DNA from: Corallococcus soli
GTDB lineage: Bacteria > Myxococcota > Myxococcia > Myxococcales > Myxococcaceae
Length of the DNA: 64,000 bases
Reading direction: 5' to 3'
NCBI RefSeq assembly: GCF_014930455.1
Contig: NZ_JAAIYO010000006.1
Coordinates: 403,857 to 467,856, forward strand
This document shows positions 56,749 to 64,000 of this stretch, piece by piece. Position 1 is the first letter of the stretch. Each line of letters begins with the position of its first letter. The position numbers and the translations under genes were made by a program. The notes beneath the pieces are model-generated. The model did no database searches. It had not been told where the DNA came from and was given only the letters and a program-made list of their open reading frames with translations.

Positions 56749-57639
56749 ATGGCCAGTGTCCACCGGGTGAGCACGCGCTGGCGGGACATCGACGGGGACG
56801 CCACGGCGGCCTTCACGCTGGGTCGCGGTCCGGACGCCTGCCTGCTGCTGCACGGCTTCACGGGCAGCCCGTGGGAGGTCCGTCCCCTGGGCGAGGCCCT
56901 CGCGGCGCGGGGGATGCGCGTCGTGGCGCCCCGGCTCCCGGGCCACGGCACCACGCCCGAGGCCCTGCTGGACGTGGACCACCACGACTGGCAGGACGCT
57001 GCGGAGGACGCGCTGACGGCCCTGTGCCGGGAGGGCCACCGCCGCGTGTTCGTCGCGGGGCTGTCCATGGGGGCCCTGCTGGCGCTGCGGCTGGCCGCGC
57101 ACCACCCGGACCGCGTGCGGGGGCTGGCGCTGGTGGCGCCCGCGGTGCGCTTCCGGGGGCCGCGCATGGCGCTGGTGCGCCAGCTGGTGCGCACGCCGCT
57201 GCTCCAATGGACGACGCCGTGGGTGGACAAGGGCGGCACGGACATCTCCGACCTCCAGGTGCTCTCCCAGGCGCCGGTGCTGCCGGCCTTCCCGGTGGCC
57301 CGCCTGAGGGACCTGTGCACGCTCCAGGACCTGGCGGTGGCGGACGCGCCCCGGGTGCGCTGCCCGGTGCTGGTGGCGACCGCGGAGCAGGACCACGTGG
57401 TGGACCCCGAAGGCGGGCGCTGGCTGGTGCGGCGGTTGACGGCGGCCCCGGCGGTGCGGTTCGTGAATTACCGGGAGGGCTTCCACATCATCCCGCGCGA
57501 CGTGGCAGGGCCCCGGCTGGCCACGGAGGTGGGGGACTTCCTGGAGCGCTGGCGTGGGCCGACGGAGGCTCCGGAAGACACGCAGGACGACTTCAGGGGC
57601 GCGGCGGGATGGGAGGCGCAAGGCGCGCCACCGCCGTGA
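56749..57639 (+). CDS. Alpha/beta hydrolase (monoacylglycerol lipase / Est30-type esterase)
   Basis: A 296-residue cytoplasmic hydrolase. The oxyanion loop is LLLHGFTGSPWEVRPLGE, the nucleophile elbow GLSMG (Ser106), the acid Asp215 in TAEQDHVVD and the base His246 in GFHIIPRD. The sequence order and cap layout match carboxylesterase Est30 and bacterial monoacylglycerol lipases. Its 3' end overlaps the convergent kinase gene by 47 bp. The ATG at 56749 leaves little room for a ribosome site and the next start is a GTG at 56767. A C-terminal Ala/Pro/Gly tail follows the domain. Confidence 0.9.
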   Translation: MASVHRVSTRWRDIDGDATAAFTLGRGPDACLLLHGFTGSPWEVRPLGEALAARGMRVVAPRLPGHGTTPEALLDVDHHDWQDAAEDALTALCREGHRRVFVAGLSMGALLALRLAAHHPDRVRGLALVAPAVRFRGPRMALVRQLVRTPLLQWTTPWVDKGGTDISDLQVLSQAPVLPAFPVARLRDLCTLQDLAVADAPRVRCPVLVATAEQDHVVDPEGGRWLVRRLTAAPAVRFVNYREGFHIIPRDVAGPRLATEVGDFLERWRGPTEAPEDTQDDFRGAAGWEAQGAPPP

Positions 57640-59719
57640 GCAGCTCCACCGCGTCCAGGGGCTTGGTGACGAACGCGCTGAAGCCCGCGCGCAGGGCCCG
57701 GTCCCGGTCCTCGCGGCGGGCGGCGGCGGTGACGGCCAGCGCGGGCACGCCGCCGCCGGATTCCCAGGGCAGCGCGCGCAGCCGGTACAGGAGCGAATAG
57801 CCGTCCTCGCCCGACAGCGCCACGTCCGTCACCAGCACCGTGGGCGGGGCGCGGCGCACCTCGTCCATCGCGTCGGTGACGTTGGTGGCGGTGAGGACGT
57901 GGGCCCCCACGCGGGTGAGCAGCACGGACATCCATTCGCGCGCGTCCGGCGCGCCGTCCACCACCAGCACGCGCTGACCCTCCAGCTCCGGGAAGCGCGG
58001 CAGCGTCATGCCCTCCAGCGGGCGCGGCTCGCGCGTCGCGCCCGGCGTGGAGCCCACGCGGGAGCGGGGCAGGAAGACGGTGAAGGTGGAGCCCCGGCCC
58101 GGCCCTTCGCTGGCCGCGGACACGGTGCCGCCGTGCAGTTCCACCAGGTGGCGGACGATGGACAGGCCCAGGCCCAGGCCGCCGTGCTGGCGGCTGACGC
58201 TGGTGTCCGCCTGGTGGAAGCGCTGGAAGAGGAAGGGCACGAAGTCGGTGGGGATGCCCTCGCCGTCGTCCTTCACCACCAGCTCCGCGCCCTCGTCGCG
58301 CGTGCGCGCGGACACCGACACGCAGCCCCCGGGTGGGGTGAACTTGATGGCGTTGGCGAGCAGGTTCCACACCACCTGCTGGAGCCGGTCCGGGTCGCCG
58401 AACAGCGGCACGCCGTCCGCGTCCACGGAGACCTCCAGGCGCAGCTCGCGCGCGAGCGCCGTGGGCCGCACCGCGTCCAGCGCCGCGTCCACCACGCGCC
58501 CCAGCTCCAGCGGCACGGGCTCCAGGCGCAGCCGCCCGTTGGCGATGCGGCTGATGTCCAGCAGGTCCTCGATGAGCTGGCGCTGGGCGCGGGCGTTGCG
58601 TTCGATGGCCTGCACCGCGCGCTGGCGCTTGTCCTCGCCCAGCAGGCCCTGCCGCAGCATCTGCGACCAGCCCAGGATGGACGTGAGCGGCGTGCGCAGC
58701 TCGTGGGACACCATGGCCAGGAACGCGTCCTTGGCGCGGTTGGCGGCCTCCGCGGCGCCCCGGGCCGCGCGCTCCTCGTCGTAGAGCCGCGCGCGGTCCA
58801 GCGCCTGCGCGCACTGGCGGCCCACCGTCAACAGGAAGGCGCGCTCCGCCTCGTCGAAGTCGCGCGCGTCGCTGAAGCCCAGGCCCAGCGCGCCCAGCAC
58901 GCGCCCGCCGCTCACCAGCGGCACCGCGGCCCACGCCACCAGCGACAGCGTGCGGGGCAGCAGCCCCAGACGCGGGTAGCGCGCCATGCACTCCGTCCAG
59001 GAGCCCATCGCGCAAGGCTCGCGCGTGCGCGTCACGTCCGTGAGCGGGCAGGTGGCGGAGACGTCGAAGCGGCGCCAGTCGTCCCGGTCCAGGTCGCCCG
59101 GGGAGAAGCCGTGCGCGGCGACGCGCTCAAAGACGTCCGCGGACTCCGACGTGGGCACCACCACGAGGCCGGTGAGGGCCCCCAGCGCGATGGCGCCTTC
59201 GCGCGCGGCCACGTCCACCACCTGCGCGGGGGTGAGGGCCTCGGAGAGCGCGGCCGTCATGGCCTGCAGCCGTTCGGTGCGCCAGGCCGCGGTGGCCCAC
59301 GCGGCGCGGCGCGTCCGCACGAGCTCCGTCACGTCCACCGCGAAGGCGAGCACGCCCTCCACCTGCCCCTGGGCATCGAGGCGGGGCAGCAGGGAGAGGT
59401 TGAAGAAGAAGGCGTCGTCGCCCGGGCCGGCGGCGGAGGAGGAGGTCTCACGCAGGTGCAGGGCCTGCCCGGTGGTGAAGACGCGGTCCCAGGCGTCGTG
59501 CCAGCCCGCGCCGTCCAACTGGGGGCAGGCCTGACGCAGGGGGACACCCACCTGTCCGCGCGCGTCGAGCAGGCCCAGGCGCGTGGCGGTGCTGAACTCG
59601 ATGACGTGGGTCGGCCCTCGATAGAGGCCGAAGAAGGCGGGGAGCTGCTGGAGCAGCTCCTGGAGTCGGGGGGGCTCACCGCCGGGCGTTGCCCCCCAGA
59701 CAGCCTGGGCTTCGTTCAC
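57593..59719 (-). CDS. PAS-GAF hybrid histidine kinase
   Basis: A 708-residue cytoplasmic sensor kinase. Residues 25-135 form a PAS domain, 150-310 a GAF domain (with FERVAAHGFSPGDLDRDDW), His339 in [10 protein letters not shown] starts HisKA, and HATPase_c carries NLLANAIKFT, DDGEGIP and GGLGLGLSIV. A C-terminal receiver has Asp in LVTDVALSGEDGY and Lys in FVTKPLD. The first acidic pair is VVDG rather than VVDD, so one magnesium ligand is missing. The GTG start at 59719 has GGGAGGGGG upstream. Its 3' end overlaps the convergent esterase gene by 47 bp; the receiver is thus encoded opposite the esterase tail. Confidence 0.92.
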   Translation of the reverse strand: MNEAQAVWGATPGGEPPRLQELLQQLPAFFGLYRGPTHVIEFSTATRLGLLDARGQVGVPLRQACPQLDGAGWHDAWDRVFTTGQALHLRETSSSAAGPGDDAFFFNLSLLPRLDAQGQVEGVLAFAVDVTELVRTRRAAWATAAWRTERLQAMTAALSEALTPAQVVDVAAREGAIALGALTGLVVVPTSESADVFERVAAHGFSPGDLDRDDWRRFDVSATCPLTDVTRTREPCAMGSWTECMARYPRLGLLPRTLSLVAWAAVPLVSGGRVLGALGLGFSDARDFDEAERAFLLTVGRQCAQALDRARLYDEERAARGAAEAANRAKDAFLAMVSHELRTPLTSILGWSQMLRQGLLGEDKRQRAVQAIERNARAQRQLIEDLLDISRIANGRLRLEPVPLELGRVVDAALDAVRPTALARELRLEVSVDADGVPLFGDPDRLQQVVWNLLANAIKFTPPGGCVSVSARTRDEGAELVVKDDGEGIPTDFVPFLFQRFHQADTSVSRQHGGLGLGLSIVRHLVELHGGTVSAASEGPGRGSTFTVFLPRSRVGSTPGATREPRPLEGMTLPRFPELEGQRVLVVDGAPDAREWMSVLLTRVGAHVLTATNVTDAMDEVRRAPPTVLVTDVALSGEDGYSLLYRLRALPWESGGGVPALAVTAAARREDRDRALRAGFSAFVTKPLDAVELLTAVARLAPPIPPRP

Positions 59720-59932
59720 GGAGTGCCCCCTCCCTTCCCTGAAAGCCGATGCCTCCTGACCGAGAAGAGGCGGCCATTCAACGCCAGCCGCGCCAGCATG
59801 GCACGAAAAGCAACGCGGGGCCGGCGCGGATGTCCTGGGCCGGGCGATCCCTTCCGCTGCTGACGTCCAGTAGAGGGCATCCGCCCGGCGGCGGCGGAAA
59901 CGCTGCCGGGCACCGGGCATCGGTTATGTCGG

Positions 59933-60667
59933 ATGACAGGCATGCACTCCTCCCCTCCTGATTCGCGGCCCCTCGTCGAACTGCGCGCCGTCACCAAGTC
60001 CTACGCGGAGGGAGACTCCGTGCGCGAGGTGCTGTCCGGCACGTCGCTCACCCTCCACCGGGGCGAGTTCGTGGTGCTGCTGGGCCGCAGCGGCTCCGGC
60101 AAGTCCACGCTGCTCAACCTCATCAGCGGCATCGACCAGGCGACCCGGGGCGAAATCCTCGTGGAGGGCCGCGACCTGGGCCGCATGCAGGAGCGCGAGC
60201 GCACCCTGCTGCGCCGCGAACGCGTGGGCTTCATCTTCCAGGCCTTCAACCTGCTGCCCACGCTGACGGTGGAGGAGAACGTGCGGCTGCCCTTGGAGCT
60301 GCTCGGGCGCACGGGCGCGGAGGCCGGCGCGCGCGCGCGCGAGCTGCTGACGCGCGTGGGGCTGGAGGGCCGGGCGAAGAGCTTCCCGGACCGGCTGTCC
60401 GGCGGCGAGCAGCAGCGCGTGGCGGTGGCCCGCGCCCTGGCCCATGCCCCGCCGCTGCTGCTGGCGGACGAGCCCACGGGCAACCTGGACGAGGAGACGG
60501 GCAAGCAGGTGCTGGACCTGCTGGAGGGGCTCACGCGCCAGGACAACGCCTGCGCGCTCATCGTCACGCACGAGCCCGCGATGGCGGCCCGCGCGGACCG
60601 GGTGCTGACGATGGAGGGCGGGCGGCTGGTGGAGCGCCCCGGCGGCGCGCGTGGGGGGACGTCATGA
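59933..60667 (+). CDS. ABC transporter ATPase (LolD/MacB/AttE type)
   Basis: A 244-residue ATPase with Walker [10 protein letters not shown], signature [13 protein letters not shown], Walker [13 protein letters not shown] and H-loop VTHEP. These are the marks of the MacB/LolD clade that powers FtsX-type permeases. It overlaps the permease gene by ATGA and starts an operon with a CrtC/AttH-like gene. In Agrobacterium and related bacteria this trio is called attEFGH, involved in attachment; that link is from family knowledge. Alternative function: lipoprotein or lipid extraction. Confidence 0.94.
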   Translation: MTGMHSSPPDSRPLVELRAVTKSYAEGDSVREVLSGTSLTLHRGEFVVLLGRSGSGKSTLLNLISGIDQATRGEILVEGRDLGRMQERERTLLRRERVGFIFQAFNLLPTLTVEENVRLPLELLGRTGAEAGARARELLTRVGLEGRAKSFPDRLSGGEQQRVAVARALAHAPPLLLADEPTGNLDEETGKQVLDLLEGLTRQDNACALIVTHEPAMAARADRVLTMEGGRLVERPGGARGGTS

Positions 60668-63204
60668 AGTCGCTGCTCGCGCGCTCCAGCCTGCGCCACC
60701 TGGGCGGGCACCCGTGGCTCACCGCCCTGTCGCTGCTGGGCATCGCGATGGGTGTGGCGGTGGTGGTGTCCATCGACCTGGCGAGCGGCAGCGCGCTGCG
60801 CGCCTTCGAGCAGTCCACCGACGTCGTCGCCGGCAGGGCCACGCATCAAATCATGGGCGGCACGTCGGGCCTGCCCGAGGGCGTCTACACGGCGCTGAAG
60901 CTGCGCCCGGACGCGCCGGAGGCGGCGCCCGTGGTGCAGGGCTTCGTGCAGGTGGAGACGGGCAACCGCCGCACGCTCACGCTCCTGGGGTTGGATCCGT
61001 TCGAGGAGGCGCCCTTCCGCGACTTCTCCACGGGCAACGCGGTGGGGGACGTGGGCGAATTGCTCACGAAGCCCGGCACGGTGGTGATGGGCGCGAAGAC
61101 GGCGCGGGTGCTGGGCGTGAAGGCGGGGGACACGCTGCCGGTGACGGTGATGGGGGTGCGCCGGGAGCTGCGCGTGTCGGCCCTGCTGTCCCCGGCGCGG
61201 GAGACGACGGAGCAGGCCCTGGAGTCGCTGCTCATCTGCGACCTCTCCACCGCGCAGGAGGTGCTGGGGCAGCAGGGCCGGCTGACGCGCGTGGACCTGA
61301 AGCTGACGGAGGGAGAGGCGCAGGCCGCGCGGCTGAGGGCCGCGCTGCCCCAGGGCGCGGAGCTGGTCCAGACGTCGGGGCGCGCGGGCACGGTGGAGCA
61401 GATGACGCGGGCGTTCCGCACCAACCTCACCGCGCTGTCGCTGCTGGCGCTCGTGGTGGGGATGTTCCTCATCTACAACACGATGACGTTCTCGGTGGTG
61501 CAGCGGCGCGGGATGCTGGGCCGGCTGCGCGCGGTGGGCGTGACGCGCGGGGAGCTGTTCGGGCTGGTGCTGGGGGAGGCGCTGGTGCTCGGCATCGTGG
61601 GCACCACGGCGGGGCTGCTGCTGGGCATCCTGATGGCCAGCGGGCTCGTGGGCCTCATCACGCGCACCATCAATGACCTGTACTTCGTGGTGAACGTGCG
61701 CCGTCTGTCATTGGAGCCCTTCACCCTGCTCAAGGGCCTGGGCCTGGGCCTGGGCGCCACGGTGCTGGCGGCGCTGGTGCCCGCGTGGGAGGCGGCGCAC
61801 GCGACCCCGGTGACGGCGCTGCGGCGCTCGACGGTGGAGGACGCGTCCCACCGCAAGGCCCCCCGGAGGGCGTTGCAGGGCCTGGGGCTGCTGGCCCTCT
61901 CCGTGGGGCTGCTCGCGTGGCCCACGCAGGCGCTGACGCCCGCGTACGCGGGGCTGTTCGGCGTGATGATGGGCACCGCGCTGCTGGTGCCCTGGGTGAC
62001 GGAGAAGCTGACCGCCGCGGCGGCGCGGCCCCTGGGCGCGCTGTTCGGTCCGCTGGGGCGCATGGCGGCGCGCGGGGTGACGGCCAGCCTGTCGCGCACG
62101 GCGGTGGCGCTGGCGGCGCTGATGGTCGCGGTGGCGACGACGGTGGGCGTGGGGCTGATGGTGTCCAGCTTCCGGGGCACGGTGGTGGCGTGGCTGGAGT
62201 CCGCGCTGCAGGCGGACGTCTTCGTGTCCCCTCCGTCGCTGGTGGCACGGCGGGGGGACTCCGCGCTGGTGCCGGGGCTCGAGGAGAAGCTGCGCACGAC
62301 GCCCGGGGTCGCGGCGAGCGGCTCCATCCGCGTGGTGCACGTGCGCGTCAACGACGTGGACACGGACCTGCTGGCCATCGACTTCGCGAAGGGGCACGAG
62401 CGCTCCTACCGCTTCAAGGAAGGGCGCGCGGAGGACGTGTGGCGGCAGGTGGACGCGTCCCGGGACGCGGTGCTCGTGTCGGAGCCCTTCGCCTTCCACC
62501 GCCGCGTGCGCGCGGGCGACACGCTGCGCATGTCCACGGACCGGGGTCCGCACGACTTCCGCGTGGCGGGCGTGTACTACGACTACGGCTCGGACGTGGG
62601 GACGGTGATGATGCCGCGCGCCACATATGAGCACTGGTATGACGACCGGGGCGTGAGCGGCCTGTCCCTCATCGCGGCGCCGGGCCAGGACGTGGACGCG
62701 CTGGTGTCCCGCGTGCGCGACCGCGCGGGCGGTGAGCAGGCCTTGAACGTGCGCGCGAACAAGGCCCTGCGGCAGGCGTCGCTGGAGGTGTTCGACCGCA
62801 CCTTCACCATCACGCAGGTGCTGCGGCTGCTGGCCATTGGCGTCGCGTTCGTGGGCGTCCTGAGCGCGCTCATGTCCCTGCAACTGGAGCGGGCGCGCGA
62901 GTTCGCGGTGCTGCGCGCGACGGGGCTCACGCCGGGTCAGCTCTGGGGGATGGTGTCGTTGCAGACGGGCCTGTTGGGGTTGCTCGCGGGGTTGTTCTCC
63001 ATCCCGCTGGGGCTGGCGCTGGCCTACGTGCTGGTGCACGTCATCAACCAGCGCTCGTTCGGGTGGACGTTGCAGTTGGTGGTGTCACCCGGCGTGGTGG
63101 GGCAGGCGATGCTGCTGGCATTGGTGGCGGCGGCGCTGGCGGGCCTGTACCCGGCGTGGCGGATGGCGCGCGCGAATCCGGCGATGGCGTTGCGGGAGGA
63201 ATGA
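60664..63204 (+). CDS. FtsX-like ABC permease, fused double unit
   Basis: An 846-residue permease with two FtsX units in one chain. The N-terminal helix is followed by a periplasmic domain (about residues 40-250), three helices (around [19 protein letters not shown]), a linking helix, a fourth segment, a second periplasmic domain and three more helices, ending [19 protein letters not shown], typical of FtsX. There are about ten membrane helices. AttF and AttG may be fused in this protein. It overlaps the ATPase by ATGA and ends 3 bp before the CrtC-like gene, so the three form one operon. Confidence 0.92.
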   Translation: MKSLLARSSLRHLGGHPWLTALSLLGIAMGVAVVVSIDLASGSALRAFEQSTDVVAGRATHQIMGGTSGLPEGVYTALKLRPDAPEAAPVVQGFVQVETGNRRTLTLLGLDPFEEAPFRDFSTGNAVGDVGELLTKPGTVVMGAKTARVLGVKAGDTLPVTVMGVRRELRVSALLSPARETTEQALESLLICDLSTAQEVLGQQGRLTRVDLKLTEGEAQAARLRAALPQGAELVQTSGRAGTVEQMTRAFRTNLTALSLLALVVGMFLIYNTMTFSVVQRRGMLGRLRAVGVTRGELFGLVLGEALVLGIVGTTAGLLLGILMASGLVGLITRTINDLYFVVNVRRLSLEPFTLLKGLGLGLGATVLAALVPAWEAAHATPVTALRRSTVEDASHRKAPRRALQGLGLLALSVGLLAWPTQALTPAYAGLFGVMMGTALLVPWVTEKLTAAAARPLGALFGPLGRMAARGVTASLSRTAVALAALMVAVATTVGVGLMVSSFRGTVVAWLESALQADVFVSPPSLVARRGDSALVPGLEEKLRTTPGVAASGSIRVVHVRVNDVDTDLLAIDFAKGHERSYRFKEGRAEDVWRQVDASRDAVLVSEPFAFHRRVRAGDTLRMSTDRGPHDFRVAGVYYDYGSDVGTVMMPRATYEHWYDDRGVSGLSLIAAPGQDVDALVSRVRDRAGGEQALNVRANKALRQASLEVFDRTFTITQVLRLLAIGVAFVGVLSALMSLQLERAREFAVLRATGLTPGQLWGMVSLQTGLLGLLAGLFSIPLGLALAYVLVHVINQRSFGWTLQLVVSPGVVGQAMLLALVAAALAGLYPAWRMARANPAMALREE

Positions 63205-63207
63205 GAC

Positions 63208-64000
63208 ATGGGCCGCGGACTCGTCATCGGCGTGGGGTTGGTGCTGGCCGTGCTCGGCGTGGCGGTGGGCGTGGTGATGCGGGACACGGAGGAGGCGGGC
63301 CAGGGCGGCTCCGGCACGATGACGGTGGCGGGAGCCCTGGGAGGCAATGGCAGCCTGGAGGGGTATGCGCGCGCCATGGAGCCCCGGCCCTTCCGCTTCC
63401 CGGAGGACCACGGCCCCCATCCCGACTTCCGCACCGAGTGGTGGTACTGGACGGGGAACCTGGAGACGGAGGACGGGCGGGCCTTCGGCTATCAGTTCAC
63501 GCTGTTCCGCAGCGCGCTCTCGCCAGGGAAGCAGGACCGGGACTCCGCCTGGGGCACGCGGCAGGTGTTCATGGGGCACTTCACGGTGACGGACGTGAGC
63601 GCCGGGCGGTTCCATGTCACCGAGCGCTTCAGCCGCGCGGCCCTGGGGCTGGCGGGTTCGGAGGGAGCCCCCTTCCATGTCTGGCTTCAGGACTGGGACG
63701 TGCGCGGCGAAGGCGCGGGCACGTGGCCCATGCGCCTGCGCGCGCAGGGTGACGGCGTGGCGCTGGACCTGGTGATGGACGAGGGCAAGCCGCCCGTGCT
63801 CCAGGGCGACCGGGGCCTGAGCCAGAAGGGCCCGGAGAAGGGCAACGCGTCCTATTACTACTCCCTGACCCGCATGCCGTCGCGGGGCACCGTGTCCGTG
63901 GACGGACGGACGGTGTCCGTGAAGGGCGAGAGCTGGATGGACCGCGAGTGGAGCACCAGCGCGCTGGGCCCCGACATGGTGGGCTGGGACTGGTTCGCGC
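63208..64000 (+). CDS. Lipocalin-like / carotenoid 1,2-hydratase-like protein, N-terminal part (AttH-like)
   Basis: The first 264 codons of a gene that runs past the window edge. A membrane-anchoring or signal helix (residues 4-24) is followed by a domain with FPEDHGPHPDFRTEWWYWTGNLE, then FGYQFTLFRSAL and later GESWMDREWSTSALG. These motifs are shared by CrtC and AttH lipocalin-like proteins. In the same operon are an ABC ATPase and FtsX permease, so the protein probably works with the transporter at the periplasmic side. GGAGGAATG lies seven bases before the ATG. The C-terminus is outside the window. Confidence 0.88.
   Translation, partial: MGRGLVIGVGLVLAVLGVAVGVVMRDTEEAGQGGSGTMTVAGALGGNGSLEGYARAMEPRPFRFPEDHGPHPDFRTEWWYWTGNLETEDGRAFGYQFTLFRSALSPGKQDRDSAWGTRQVFMGHFTVTDVSAGRFHVTERFSRAALGLAGSEGAPFHVWLQDWDVRGEGAGTWPMRLRAQGDGVALDLVMDEGKPPVLQGDRGLSQKGPEKGNASYYYSLTRMPSRGTVSVDGRTVSVKGESWMDREWSTSALGPDMVGWDWFA

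Overview
This is a high-GC window (roughly 70% by eye) with dense, mostly non-overlapping genes and third-position G/C bias. The content is typical of a myxobacterium of the Myxococcus/Corallococcus type. It has many small lipoproteins, large cytoplasmic hybrid histidine kinases, a DUF4388-roadblock protein, an RpoE1-like ECF sigma factor with a zinc anti-sigma partner, and a lipoprotein toxin/immunity pair. The genus is inferred from gene content only; there is no rRNA or tRNA in the window.

Layout. 1-5.2 kb: start of a membrane protein, two lipoproteins, a HAD phosphatase, a histone-tail-like basic protein, a diacylglycerol-kinase-like lipid kinase and the heat-shock repressor HrcA. 5.3-10 kb: an EamA exporter, a lipoprotein with a PD-(D/E)xK nuclease-like C-terminus translationally coupled to a DUF3396 immunity gene, and a sulfatase. 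10-19.7 kb: two hybrid kinases in tandem, one of about 2470 residues with sixteen HAMP units of 92-93 residues, a GAF domain and three receivers. 19.8-28.5 kb: an anchored propeller-like protein, a Gly/Thr-rich exported protein, a TipAL-like MerR regulator with a textbook operator, an Ntn amidase, a malectin lipoprotein, RsgA and a Bor-like lipoprotein. 28.6-35.8 kb: a degenerate E2-type acyltransferase, DUF1684, DUF4388-roadblock, DJ-1/PfpI, a PQQ-type sugar dehydrogenase and an ABC-2 exporter. 35.9-41.6 kb: a CPA1 antiporter coupled to an RCK-cNMP subunit, twin lipoproteins, an NTF2-like protein and a TPR protein. 41.6-48.5 kb: an aldehyde dehydrogenase, a BlaI/M56 sensor pair with two operators, a lipoprotein and a probable outer-membrane barrel. 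48.5-56.7 kb: a long co-directional minus-strand run (phospholipase D, basic 80-residue protein, exported protein, anti-sigma, sigma, tail-anchored protein, pilin-like protein, hemF, exported protein, DUF3467). 56.7-64 kb: an esterase, a PAS-GAF hybrid kinase and an ABC transporter operon ending in a lipocalin/CrtC-like gene cut by the window edge.

Working units seen directly from overlaps and spacing: toxin/immunity (ATGA overlap), antiporter/RCK-cNMP (ATGA), ABC-2 ATPase/permease (ATGA), BlaI/M56 (4 bp apart), anti-sigma/exported protein (ATGA), hemF/pilin-like (TGATG), and ABC ATPase/FtsX permease (ATGA) followed by the CrtC-like gene. No insertion sequence, prophage, CRISPR array or stable RNA gene was found. 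The best candidates for undescribed biology are the lipoprotein nuclease/immunity pair, the poly-HAMP kinase, the M56 sensor with a coiled-coil tail, the antiporter with a cNMP-binding RCK subunit, and the histidine-less acyltransferase.
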